From Pegea sp. RAD2-039 (Eukaryota > Chordata > Thaliacea > Salpida > Salpidae), in NCBI GenBank assembly GCA_034620365.1, contig JAQGEQ010000295.1, positions 124,001 through 188,000 of the forward strand: DNA of 64,000 nucleotides, in the 5' to 3' direction. The position numbers and the translations under genes are program-made. Below the pieces are notes generated by a model. That model had not been told where the DNA came from, did no database searches, and saw only the letters and a program-made list of their open reading frames with translations. Below are positions 33,901 to 45,530 of the stretch, piece after piece (the stretch's first letter is position 1; every line of letters starts with the position of its first letter).

Positions 33901-34674
33901 TCAATTTTATGAAACCATTTTTTTTGTATTTGGTTTTATGCAAAGAACAAACTATACTTATGCATGATTTTACATAATTTTCTTTTATTGACCCTTTTAG
34001 AAATTCTCATGAAGTGTTAAACGTAGTCATTTGTGAAGATAAAAAAAATATCAATAGAAAGCGCTGTTATGTTAGCAATACAAAATTTTAAGAAGAAACA
34101 AAAGCCTTCATCACAAATCAGTTCCTTTTGGCTTTTGATCTGAGTGGAAACTAATAGATCAAAAATATTTAGTTAAAAACGAACTTACTAAAAGTATTGA
34201 ATTTGTATCTTCAAGTTTGCATTGACTGTAAATATTTCAAAGCTTGAAAGTTTCATTTTACAATAAAAATTAGATTCACTACCTTTTTTGTTGGCTGTGT
34301 TTGCTACCAAAAAATTGAGCAGTACAATTACACCCAAAAATAAATATTTCTGTTCAAATTTTATTGGTCAAATCTTGTACAACAACTTTAAATCAACTAC
34401 AAGAAAATAATTTCATTATGTTTAGACAAGCTTAAAGTTCTGTTTGTAACATCAATTAGTTTGACATCGATTACTATCTCTACATTAATAATAAATCCAA
34501 GAAAGAAAGAAAGAAAGAAGTTTGTAATAATTTATTTATAATATAAAGTTCAGAATATGGGTTTTATCTTTAAAACTTTCTCAGCTGTTAAAAGAGCATT
34601 GAACCAAACTTTATAGATCAAACGATTAATATAAGCAAATAAATGTGTTATATAATAGTCATTTTAAATCAAAT
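27972..34674. repeat. A repeat, copy 2 (6.7-kb unit)
   Basis: Same order of landmarks as copy 1 but visibly more diverged from about 28490 onward, with small indels throughout. The intact retrotransposon target lies at 31550-31575. The short conserved frame is at 29802-29903. A TA-rich run is inserted near 28941-28960. No gene supported. Confidence 0.85.
34501..34520 (+). repeat. GAAA microsatellite
   Basis: Five GAAA-type units in A copy 2. The corresponding place in copy 1 (near 27806) has no tandem run, so it arose after the units separated. Confidence 0.85.
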
Positions 34675-35155
34675 GAAATATATGTTATATGAAAACTAAA
34701 AGTAAAAAATAAATTCTATAAATGTTTCAGGTCCGTTCTAAGTTTATTGACCGCTTACTGATAACATGGCGCAGCTAGGTTATAAGTAACTAAGGCCACT
34801 GAAATGAAATATAACATACATCATACAACTGCAATAATTATTAACGACTTTTCTTGCTAAACATAAATTTTTAAACTATATATCCATATCACCTGAAATT
34901 TACATTTTAATTGGAGATAATATCCTAAACTAAAACATACGAGTTGGCCTTAATAAGCAGTTAATTATAACAAAACTGATTTTTTATATTTTTCTATTGT
35001 GATACTAAGCGCTGCATATTTACTAAGCAATAGCAAAACAGTTTTATATGGTATCAAGTTAGTTTAGGGAAACGTAAAAATTACTAGTACAGAGTACTAG
35101 TCGATGTGAGATTTTTGGAGAATAGATTCTTCGGTGGTATTTGACAAAATAACTT
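34675..35155. repeat. A repeat, copy 3 stub
   Basis: Begins in register with the other units and includes the GC-richer box (34728-34850) and the GCGCTGCATATTTACTAAGC box near 35007. Similarity stops soon after GGTGGTATTTGACAAAATAA near 35132. The array ends here. Confidence 0.8.
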
Positions 35156-35399
35156 TTATTCATGGAGTAAGTAAGTTATGTTGTGGTATAACAAGTAGTT
35201 TAGGTTTACGTTACAACAAAATTATTGCAGTTGTTGACTAATTGATGATTTTGTTATTGGCAATTCTTTTTAATATTTATATAGTTTAAGATTGCTAGCT
35301 TTTTTGCAACTGTAAACTAAAACCATTATTGTATAATATTTATCTGATATTAAAAATCACCCAGTAAAAAATAATAGAAAATACAGCGAATATGAAGAT
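35156..35399. other. Short AT-rich junction between A stub and B repeat
   Basis: I find neither a match to the neighbouring repeats nor coding signs. Confidence 0.4.
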
Positions 35400-36840
35400 T
35401 TATAATATGAGAAGTCACAAAAAATTTTTGAACTTTGCCAAAAAATAACAATGATTTAGTTCAAATATTAAAATAATTAAAATTGTTTCACTTGGGAAAA
35501 AGATTTTTATCACTAAATGTTAATCATTGTAAGTTAACAAATTTCTGTTCATAGAGATAGAAAAATAAACTTACATACAAATTATTTCATAAAAGTTTTT
35601 TTTGATTGAAAGTTTTAAAAATTGATACCTATTTTGTTTCAAATTTTAAAACCTTAAATAATATATTTGTTATAAACTATAGTAAGTAAATTTTTATTTT
35701 AATATTTTGGTACTTTTACAAAAAACTTTTTATGTGGCTTTTTATCTAGCTCAATCCAGCTTATATGACTAATAATTACTGTAGTAACTAAAATAATATA
35801 TTATTTTAACATTTTTAATTCTTTGGCTAATGATACATGCGTCACATGACTTCGGCCAAATATACACACGTCATGAAAAGTATTCATAAACCAACTCTTA
35901 AACTACATAGCAATTTTCATCAGATTTCCGATATATTTTGAAATATAAAGTTCAAATCCACAATTTATATATATTTTTAGATATTTTCATTGTAATTCTT
36001 TTAATGTGACATTGGTAAATCTGTGGCCAAGAATGTCGGAAAAGACGATTTACTTAAATCTAAATTCAGCATACTCAAAAATATAAATTGATAATTAAAA
36101 AATATTAATGATAAGGGATGCTTTAAAAGCAAAACTTGAAAATAAAATTATGATGGAAGAAATATTACGGAAGCAAGGGTAGCTTTAGAAACAAACAAAA
36201 TTGTTTCTCCGTAACCCTTATAATTTACTAAATGAAGATTTACTTGCTTCTCTAAGAGCTAATAAGTTATAAAACTCCCAAGTATAAGAATGTAATTGAT
36301 GACATCTCACGATATTTTTGAGTTTTTATCGAAATTATTTTGTTCCTATCTCTAACATTCAGGTTTCGTTCTGCATGATTGGTAATAAACATATAACTCA
36401 CTAACAACGACTTATGAACAGCTGCTGCATTGTTAGACTAGTTATTTCTCCAAATGGTGAATGCTATAGAAGCCAGTTAACGACTATTGCTGTTGAGAAG
36501 ATACAACAAAAGTTGTACAATAATCAGATCTTTTATTCTAAAAGAACAGATTTTTAAAATTTAAAAATGATAAATTCAAGAGTTTGAAATTCGTGAAATC
36601 TTGATATCAATCTTTTTTTGTGTTTGTAGAATCAACAAACTTTAAGAAAGTCAATCACCATACACTTCGTTTTCTGTGATGAAGAGTGGGTTGTTATCTC
36701 AACTACTGTTAGTACTAGAAACAATTTTTATTAAAAATCATGAATCACACGATTTTGCGTGTAGGTGGTGCAAGGTTTTATTCATGTATAGTCTCTGCGG
36801 TTGACGACAGAAGACAGCAGCACCTGCAACAACAAGTGAA
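35400..36840. repeat. B repeat, copy 2
   Basis: Matches 5200-6480 and 43400-44790. Unlike copy 1 it continues into the 215-base block at 36625-36840 with AACAAACTTTAAGAAAGTCA, a CATCATTACTAC-type end and CAGCACCTGCAACAACAAGT. That block recurs at 42130-42345 and 44570-44790. A 72-codon frame present there at 44570 is broken here, so I do not call a gene. Confidence 0.75.
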
Positions 36841-36985
36841 TAGTTAAATATCTAAAATCGATTCATCATTACTACATTATTCTGCTTATAAAATGTAAAC
36901 TACAGAATCAAAAGTAAACATTAACTTCATTTTATAACAAATTTTGTCAAATAAGAGTTTATAAATATTTGGAAATAAGTTTGAG

Positions 36986-37058
36986 TTGTTTGTGGCGCAA
37001 TTGATTAGTTCGTTCAACTGTTATTTGTTAGGTTGGTAATTCAAGCCCAACCGGGATG
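36986..37058 (+). tRNA. tRNA-Asn(GTT)-like relic, probably a pseudogene or SINE head
   Basis: The segment follows the tRNA-Asn layout: GTGGCGCAATTGATTAG in the D-arm/box A region, anticodon loop CTGTTAT with GTT at the centre, AGGTTGGT variable region and TTCAAGC as the T loop/box B. The anticodon stem is spoiled (TTCAA against TTGTT), and the acceptor arm shows no clear pairing between TTGTTT and GGGATG. The call as Asn rests on recalled conservation of this tRNA. About 20 bases downstream a TTTTAATTTTT run could be a pol III stop or an A/T tail. Confidence 0.5.
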
Positions 37059-37475
37059 GCTGTTTTAATTTTTAATAAAATATAATAATTTCAAGCACTT
37101 TTTTTAGTTTTCAGTTCTTCACCAAGATTTGCATTTCAATATAATTGTTTAAAAGAATTTCGAAGTTTTTATTCTTTTTTAAAATATATATTACAATAAA
37201 CACGAAATAAGGTGTTGAAAAATAGCACCTTTTGGTTACACCTAATTTCACAAATAATAATATTTTTAATAACAATTTGTATATATGAAGAAGATACAAA
37301 TAGAGAAAAATAGATGTGACACGTAGTCACACGTAGTTTCAGTAGTCTCCATATAATAAAATAGTGAATAATTACATAAAAAACTCTGTTTAAATTTAGT
37401 TTTTAACAACCCTCATTTTGTTTATACCTCCTTTTTAATTTCATTTTAAAGTTTTTAGAAAAGGTACTAAAATTT
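37059..37475. other. AT-rich spacer
   Basis: A piece near 37325-37370 loosely resembles the CTTCAGTAATCCCCACAC box of the A repeat (near 19110). A 62-codon minus frame at 37111-37299 looks like AT-rich noise. Confidence 0.4.
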
Positions 37476-37758
37476 AAAAAAGAAATGGGTCCAATCTTAT
37501 TGGTTTGGCTGTGGCAGTTGTTTAGATATATCTGGCAGTGACGGAACTCAGCGAAATAAATCACGAAATAAGCAATAATAAATAAGAAATAATTAAAGGA
37601 ATTAGCACGACCAGCACGCTAATTAGAAGTATAATGAAGAAGCAGAGTTCACAATGATACACAACCACAACTTAGCGCACACAGCTTCAAACCTCATACC
37701 GTCCACCATCTCAAGCCTCCCAGCAGCTGGATTACAAGCGCTCGCCACTGCGCCCGGC
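37476..37758 (-). ncRNA. 7SL/SRP RNA-like sequence, full-length ends with degenerate centre
   Basis: SRP RNA scaffolds the particle that targets ribosomes to the endoplasmic reticulum. On the minus strand the 5' end reads GCCGGGCGCAGTGGCG, then TGTAATCCAGCTGCTGGGAG, then GGCTTGAG, matching the 5' Alu domain of SRP RNA closely. Further on AGCTGTGTGCGCTAAG fits the start of helix 5. The 3' part has AACTGCCACAGCC and a GACCCATTTCTTTTTT end, which lines up with the 3' Alu strand and a pol III terminator. Total length about 283 nt is right for SRP RNA. The middle is AT-rich, and I cannot find the GGAA tetraloop and its flanking asymmetric loop expected in helix 8. Upstream there is a TATA-like CTATACAAAT about 30 bases before the start. 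It is either a pseudogene, a 7SL-derived SINE or a highly diverged gene. Confidence 0.6.
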
Positions 37759-40337
37759 GAAAGTTAGTTTGTAAAATAATTTGTATAGTTAAATTTCTCT
37801 ATGTAATATTCTCTGGCAAAAACACTTTCCCTTTTTTGCTTTTTAACCTACGAAACATATAAAATTATATTTTATTTTTACTTTATTGTATAAAAAACAT
37901 TAACTAATTTTGCAAACTTATGTCAGCAGACCTCTAGCAGCTATTACTAAACTTGTAATAACTTTGGTTTAGAAGTTTACCACAAAAAGTATAAAGTATT
38001 TTCACGAAATTCTAAACTTGATAATTAATTTTGTAATCATCAATTTTAGTTGACCAAAAACCTTTCTTAAATACAATTAATCTTGTTTTGTTGCATTTAC
38101 GAAGATTGATAATTACAAGTATTATTTAAACCCTGCGAAATGTCACAAATTTAAGTAATATTCTCATTGAAGAAAATGTTTGCTTTGCATTTAAATCATA
38201 AATTTATTAAAACTATCATCTGTGTAATCACAATATCAATAAAATAAAATTCGCGACAAATGTTCTTTAAAGTTTGGTTTGTTATTGATCTTATGTTGAT
38301 AGAAACAGATTTTATTTTTGATTATCGGAAAATCTGAAAAAGTTCTATAAGATTTAATTACAAGAAAGAACTATTTAAAACATCATGTTTGACATAGAAT
38401 GTTAAAAAAAAATCAAAGTAATTAGAAACATCAAATGCATGTCATTGAGTTTTTTTCAAATAAACAACTCATTGGTGAAGCCAAATCTCTTAAAAAGGTT
38501 TTTAAGCTTAAAAAGTTACTTCTACTTTGAAAAACTTTTCTGATTCAAGCATCACTGCTTTACTGCCGAATTTAAAATATGTATTTATTCTAATAACTTT
38601 TCAATTGTTTCCAAAATGATTTTCATGCCTTGACTTGTTAAGTCTTTTTACAAACTTCTGTACAAATGTCACAAGAATTGTGTTTGAACTTTCGAGACCT
38701 TGTAGCTGGCTTTATTTATGATTGTATCATGAAAAAAGTTTACTTGAAAAGCAATATCAAAGACAATTTTAATGAACTAAATTTTTGTTTATCAACTTTC
38801 TAGTTTTTGTTTACAAAGTACAAACACACACAATACTATCATAAAAGTATTGGAACAGTTTTTAGATTGTTTTAAACAAACTTTCAAAATTTTTTTTAAA
38901 TTGTATAGTTAAATAATACGTTGTATTAATTCTTTTACAATACTTATTCTAACTGAAGCAATTTTTCCAATTGATTGCAGACAGCATCTTAAGCAAAATA
39001 AATGTAATTAAAACAGAACTAAGTTGTAGTTCTTGATTATTTAAATCTTAATTGCAACTAACTTTTCATGCATTTGTAAATAAAGATCGAACTCATTACA
39101 ATGAACATGACATGATGACGTAAGGTTGAAAAATAAAACTTGAAAAAAATTACAGATTAATTTTTAACCCTTAAGAACTTAAAGTCGTCGTTAACGTATT
39201 TATAATTAGTTAATCAAAATTGTTGTGATAATCGTTGTATGATAATCGTTTAATATATATGCAAGACAGACTTAAAAAAAGTTGTCATAAAACAGCTTGG
39301 TTTCTATTAGAATTTAAAAATAATGCAAACTAAAATGATATTGAATAAAGGCCAACTTTAAACAACTTAATAATCAAGAAGCTTTATTTAGTAAAAAAAT
39401 TGTTTCATGAGAGGCATGTAAAGGTTAGTCTTGTCTTCATCCTTACTTTTTAACCACAATAATAATTTACAGATATTTTGAGTTATCATGATTGTTTAGA
39501 AGAAAAAACAATTAGTGTCTTGAAGTTGAATTCTTGTTGAAAATTGATTGTATTTTTAATTTTATCATAAAAATGAAGTTATAATACCATAAGAATATTT
39601 TAAGACCAAATTTTTATTATTTTTCAAATAAATTAACGAACTAAATTTTAGTAAAAACCAATTTTAAAATAAGCTATAGAAAATATACAAATATTTCTGA
39701 AAATTTTTATTATTATTTAGTTCTTTTAGTTGAAACTTTCTAATAGTAATGATAAAATCAGCACAGATGAAACCAATCAAGCGAACAGAAGTTTTGATAA
39801 AGAAAGAGATGAAACTTTAGAAAACAGCAAATTTAATTTTAATCGAGTTAAATCGTTGTTCATTATCAAGCTATTTCTAACAATTATTTGAAGTAAAATG
39901 CTATCATTAAATTAAACTTGTTTAAAAAGTTATGTTCTTAAAAAGTGATCTACTTTTGCCAATCATATTTCTTAAAGTCTATGATTACTAAGTTTATGAT
40001 TACTTCAATCAATTAAATTTGTTTTAAACTTTTTTTTGAATTTGTCATTTGTTTTTGCATTTAGATTTCTGTAAGAAGTTTGAAAGCATTGTTTGAAAAG
40101 AAAATGTTCTCATATAGTTGAATTTAAAATATAAATGTTAGTAAATTTCTTTAATATAAGCTGAAAATGAAAGAAAAATTTGTGTTTTCCTAGATAGTCG
40201 ACGAAAACTAAAATATACTTTTTTATGTTCAGCTAATGATAAGTCAGTTTTATTAATCTTCTTTTGTTTATCTAAACGTTAAAAACAATTTATTTTTAAT
40301 TAAACAAAACCTACTTTGAATTTTGGAGAGAAGTTTT
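37759..40337. other. AT-rich region without recognised gene
   Basis: No long open frame, no RNA gene signature and no obvious match to the A, B or C repeats. This appears to be one of the few single-copy-looking stretches of the window. Confidence 0.45.
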
Positions 40338-41026
40338 ATGAGTGAGAAGAAAAAAATTGCCTCAACGAAAAAAGGATTTTTTTATCGAAGTTTCATCAGC
40401 AGTTTGTTTGAAAGTTATTCCCATTTACCTCGTGTTCTCGCAGAAAATCTCAAACGTAAGTTGATATTTAAGTTGATTCATTAAATTTAGATTGTAAAAT
40501 TATAATGTCTTTGCTTTTCAGGTACAAAAAGATGAATGAAGATAGAAACTCTCCTCAGGATTTGTTGAAAAAAGAAGTGAATGATCTTGAGATCAAGATT
40601 AGCAACTTCTTTGTACTGAGGATGCTATGGATTGAAAATTTAAAATCTAAACAAGTTGAGCTCATGGAACGCATTGATGAAGCAAGAATATTGTTTCCAG
40701 AGGCGGAAATTGCTTCCCAGTCAAGCTTAAACAGAGCGTTTGAAGCTTTCATTAATATAGCAAGAGATCAGATTAATGAACGTTCAGCTGATTTTAACCC
40801 CAGCTATTATGTAACTTGCAAGAATATGTTGGATATTTTTGATACCTGTGGGCGGGAGATGGCTGCTTTGCTACCCAGAAGAATTTACAATGCCTTTGAT
40901 CGTTTTAAAAGAAACAAGACGAGGTTTTTCCAAAAGATTGGGCAACAAGGCAATGAGATTGATAATACACTGTTAACAGTGTATTATCAGAAAATGGATG
41001 TGATCGAGCATTTGGAGGATGTGTAA
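40338..41026 (+). CDS. Two-exon gene, protein of about 217 aa, unknown function
   Basis: Exon 1 is 40338-40455 and exon 2 is 40491-41026, joined across a 35-nt GTAAGT...TTTAG intron. The phases fit and the total is 218 codons with TAA. The local composition is clearly less AT-rich than the flanks and codon use looks coding. Exon 1 encodes a basic start (M-S-E-K-K-K) and S-F-I-S-S-L-F. Exon 2 begins with a Lys/Glu/Leu-rich stretch that could form a coiled coil over about residues 60-105. A more globular part follows with PSYYVTCKNMLDIFDTCGRE, an ALLPRRIYNAFDRFKRNK region and a C-terminal acidic L-E-D-V. No signal peptide or membrane span is evident. I do not recognise the family. A shorter product from the ATG at 40505 is possible if the acceptor at 40518-40520 (TTTTCAG) is not used. 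Further upstream exons cannot be excluded. Confidence 0.65.
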
Positions 41027-41080
41027 GAAGACACTGATTGATTCACTACGAAGTGTAAATTAAATGAAATAAGTAGCGCT

Positions 41081-41086
41081 AATAAA
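41081..41086 (+). terminator. Candidate polyadenylation signal of the 40.3-41.0 kb gene
   Basis: AATAAA 55 bases after the stop codon, a typical distance for a compact 3' UTR. Confidence 0.5.
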
Positions 41087-41769
41087 ATATTTTAAAATCA
41101 TATGTTTATTTTTTTATTTCCATTGCCAGATTTCAGAAAAAAAACTCACCAAAAAATCGAAATTAATTTCTCAATTACTTTTCAGTTAGTTTGAAATAAA
41201 GTTGTAATCAATAAAGTTTTAATAAAACAAATTCCTTATCTGATCAATGTTTTAGTAGAAAATATCTTCGATAAATTCTTTTGCTCCAGAAGTTTTAAAA
41301 AAATTTGAGAGATTTAAGTTGATGATTATCTGATTTTCAAAAATGCTCAAACTTCAGAAAGAAACAAATCAACTTTTAGTTATTAAATTTAAAATTTGGG
41401 CTTCAAACTTAGAAAGATAAGACACAATTTCTACTTACAAAAAGTAATTTCAGTTTAATGCTGGTTTAATTAGAATACGACGAGAATGGTTTATTTATAA
41501 AATAGAAATTAATAACTTTTCTTCAATGTGAACACTTTCTGCAGAGGTCAAAAACGTTTACAATTACCACCTGCTTCTATCCTCTTCTTTAAAATATCCA
41601 ATTTATATAAAATATAAATAACAAGTCAACATATAAAGTCATATAGACTGTTTCATTGTTGTTTTCAAAGTAAATTTAGTCAATAAAGGTCGTGAGTGTA
41701 TAAAAACACCACCTACTTAAACCTATGATCGGCTTTCGAAACAGTATAAGCTGATAGAAAACGAATTCT
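41087..41769. other. AT-rich spacer
   Basis: No gene or RNA signature. A few phrases near 41700 resemble B repeats, but too weakly to set a boundary. Confidence 0.4.
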
Positions 41770-43319
41770 TTTTAACCAAATAAGGGTTGTTTTATGAGAA
41801 AACCTGGAAGAGAAAACTATGATGCAGATAGCAAGGATATCATTAAAAAATCAAAATTTTCAAATTAAATAATTTTGAATTTATACTTTTGATTTGCAAA
41901 TTTAATGTCTTATCGACTTGTGAATACTTGCTACATTGTTAATAGCTACTTAGAGAAATAATAATTGCTATAGAAACCAATTATTGAGTATTTTCGTAGA
42001 GAAGATACAAAAGTAGTAATACAATAATTACATCTTATATGAAATCAAAAAGAACAGATTTTTAAAAGTTAAAAATGATAAAACCAAGAGTTTGAAATTC
42101 GTGAAATCTTGATCTCAATCTTTTTTTGTGTTTGTAGAATCAACAAACTTTAAGAAAGTCAATCACTATACACTTCGTTTTATTTGATGAAAGTTGGTTG
42201 TTATCTCAACTACTGTTAGTACTAGAAACAATTTTTATTAAACATTATGAATCATACGATTCTGCTTATAGGTGGTCCTAAGTTTTATGTATGTATGTGG
42301 TTGACACGAAGATGACAGCAGCACCTGCAACAACAAGTGAATACTTAAATATCTAAAATCGATTAATCATCACTAAAATATTCTGCTTACTGTTGTAGTA
42401 TACAGTTTTTTAAATTATAAATGTTTATGATTTAGAAAAAAGAGTTGCTTACTGTTGTTTGTAGGTTAAAAACACATTTCAGTTTAAAAATAACAATTTT
42501 AACATTTTTTATCAATAGAATTACACCATTTTTAAAAGTGTTTATTTCTTACAGATTCTATGAAAGGTTTTTTACAAAAAATTTTAATTGAATTTACATT
42601 AAAACTTTTTTTTTCAAACTGTGTAAGGTTTTTTGTTCAAACAAACAACTTCTATAAAACAAAATCAAATTTGAATTATTATCGAGTTTTCTAAGATATA
42701 GTAATAGTAAAACTCTCCGTATTGTTTCACTTGAATAAACACGATTTTCTGTCGAAATATTTCTATCATAAAGTATCAAACTGAAGTTACTGAATCAAAT
42801 ATAAAAACAAAATTCAATCACAAACGATTAAACAATTTCTTATAGAGTCACAAAAGTCACATGATTAGTTTCAGAACTATTAGAAAGACATTATTTCCTT
42901 TTTTTCTCAATCATCTTCTTCTCCACATAACAAAAATAGCCATGATAACGATAATGACTTCATTAAACTTCATCTTTGATGGTTGGTCGTTAATTTAATG
43001 AAAATTATTTCATAGTTTGTCACAAATGATATCTCATAGTTAAAACGAAAATTTTTATTGTGTAAGTTGGATTTTTTTCATTTTACTTCTAGATATACAC
43101 CAAATAATTTCTAAGAACAAAGAATCAGTTGTAGAAATGCCGTTATCCAAGTTTGCGCGTGCTTATGTATTACGTCAATAATATTTTGAAAGGTTTAAAC
43201 AGAGATAAGTAAAGTTATAAATGTTTAAATGATCTTCCAAACTAATATTCAATTAATCAATTTTTTAGTTTTATCAAAAGCAATTCAAATTAAGAAAAAT
43301 AATTTTGATATCATTTGCT
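41770..43319. repeat. B repeat, copy 3 (truncated at its left end)
   Basis: Starts at the AAATAAGGGTTGTTTTATGA phrase corresponding to about 5960 in copy 1. It includes the GATAAAACCAAGAGTTTGAA box near 42078 and the 215-base block at 42130-42345. It runs on to TTTGCGCGTGCTTATGTATT near 43153. The latter part repeats at 45255-45530. A 61-codon minus frame at 42594-42779 is not conserved in the next copy and is rejected as a gene. Confidence 0.7.
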
Positions 43320-45530
43320 TAGAGCAACTATTTAGTGTAACTCTTTGTAAGTTGCAGAAATTTGTAGATTTTAAATACTTTACTAAACAAAGAAACCAAC
43401 TTTGAAATAATTTCTAGAGAAGAAATTTATTTTGTTATGAAAAATTTCTAATAAAATTGATAGAAAAACAAAATTACAAACAAATTATTTCATAAAAGAT
43501 TTGTTTGATTGAAAGTTTTACAAACTAATACCTGCTTTGTTTCAAATTTTTAATCCTTAGATAATTAAATTGTTATAGATTGAATTCAATTTTAGATGAT
43601 CGTTTATGAATGAAAGTTTGGGACGAGTAGTGAGTGCATTTTAATTTTACACTTTCGGTACTTTCACAAAAAAGTTAATGTGGCTACTTATCTAGCTTAA
43701 ACCAGTTTGGTTAGTTAGTATACTAACTAAAGTATTATATCACTTTAACTTTTTTAATTCTGTGGCTAACGATAGAGATGTCACATAACTTTGGCCAATT
43801 ATACACATGTCATGTAAATTATCCATAAGTTAACTGTTAAGCTACATATCCATTTTCGCCAGATTTCTGAAATATTATGAAATCTAATAAGCAAACCAAC
43901 AATCTATAATCTTGATAGATTCTTATATTAGTTTTTTTAAAGTGAACTTTTTTATTAAACTATCAATAATGTGGAAAACGACGACCTGTTAAAATATAAA
44001 TTCGGCTTGTAAGAAATATAAATTGATAAATAAAAGATGCCTATAAGCCAGATAAGTAAGTAAGATAATAACTTTAAGAGCAAAACTGAAAAAAAAGATG
44101 ACGCAGTAAGCAAGGGTAGCTTTAGAAAAAAATCAAAAGTTTCTAATAAAGTTTTTCCAACCAAATCTTTTTAATTTACCAATTGAAGACTTATTTGCTT
44201 CCTTAGCATTTAATAAGTTGTAAAATCAAAAGTATTAAAATGTAATTGATGACATTTCAAGATGTTTTGGAGTTTTTTTCGAGTTTTACTTGTTCCTATC
44301 TCTATGTTTCAGATTTTGTTCTGCATGGTTGGCAATAAACTTATAACTCACTAACAGCGACTTGTTAACAGCTGCTACATTGTTAATAGTTACTTAGATA
44401 AAAGATGATTGCTAAAAAAACCAATTATTGAGTATTGTCGTTGAGAAGATACAACAGTAGTTGTACAATAATTACATCTTATAGGAAATCAAAAAGAACA
44501 GATTTTTAAAAGTTAAAAATGATAAAACCAAGAGTTTGAAATTCGTGAAATCTTGATTTCAATCTTTTTTTGTGTTTGCACAATCAACAAACTTTAAGAA
44601 AGTCAATCACTATACACTTCGTTTTATGTGATGAAATTTGGTTGTTATCTCAACTACTGTTAGTACTAGAAACAATTTTTATTAAACATTATGAATCATA
44701 CGATTCTGCTTACAGGTGGTCCAAAGTTTTATGTATGTATGTAGTTGACGCAAAGTTGACAGCAGCACCTGCAACAACAAGTGAATAATTAAATATCTAA
44801 AATCGATTCAGCATCACTAAAATATTCTGCTTACTGTTGTAGTATACACTTTTTTAAATTATAAAAGTTTATGGTTCACATAACTAGTTGCTCACTGTTG
44901 TTTGTAGGTTAAAACACATTTCAATTAAAAAATGAAAATTTCAACAAAACTCATCAATAGAATTACTCCTTTTTTAAACCTTTAGTTTCTTACAAATTCT
45001 CTGAAAGGTTTTTCACACAAAATGTTAATTGAATTTACATACAAACTTATTTTTTTCAAACTGTTTAAGGGCTTAGTTCTTTTACATCAAAAAATTGATT
45101 TTAAAGAAAATGGGATTTAAATTTTTTTTTTCTAAGATATAATGATAGAAATAAACCATGCCATATATCAGCGGTAAAATTATCCAAATTGTTCCACTTG
45201 AATAACACGTTTTTCTGTCAAAATATTTGTATAAATTTACTTCATAGTTTGTCACAAATGATATATCATAGTTAAAACAAAAATTTTCAATATGTCAGTT
45301 AGTTCTTATTCATTTTACTTCTAGATATTAACCAAATACTTTCTAAGAACAAGGAATCAGTTGTAGAAATGACGTCATCAAAGTTCGCGCGTGCTTATGT
45401 ATGACGTCAATAATATTTTTAAAGATTTAAACAAAGACAAGTAAAAGTTATAAATATTTAAATGATCTTTCAAACTAATCTTAGAATAATCAATTTTTTA
45501 GTTTTATCAAAAGCAATTAAGAAAAAAAAC
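43320..45530. repeat. B repeat, copy 4, in tandem with copy 3
   Basis: Begins with TAGTGTAACTCTTTGTAAGT, the same phrase as near 5086. It includes the 215-base block at 44570-44790, here open for 72 codons, and ends after the paired CRE box. The offset to copy 3 is about 2.2-2.45 kb, so copies 3 and 4 form a direct tandem. Confidence 0.75.
45370..45409. promoter_or_regulatory. Two CRE palindromes bracketing a CpG-rich core
   Basis: TGACGTCA occurs at 45370-45377 and again at 45402-45409, with TTCGCGCGTGCTTATG between them. CREB/ATF and related bZIP factors bind this palindrome. The paralogous box at 43140-43180 keeps the core, but both palindromes differ there (TGCCGTTA and TTACGTCA). Function is inferred from the motif only. 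Confidence 0.45.

Noticed and set aside
37700-37758. Human Alu contamination
   Set aside because: Only the conserved 5' Alu-domain segment matches. The rest is AT-rich, lacks the Alu dimer and poly(A) tail, and joins smoothly to local sequence.
44570-44788. 72-codon frame in B copy 4
   Set aside because: The paralogous blocks at 36625 and 42130 do not keep the frame, so a protein is unlikely.
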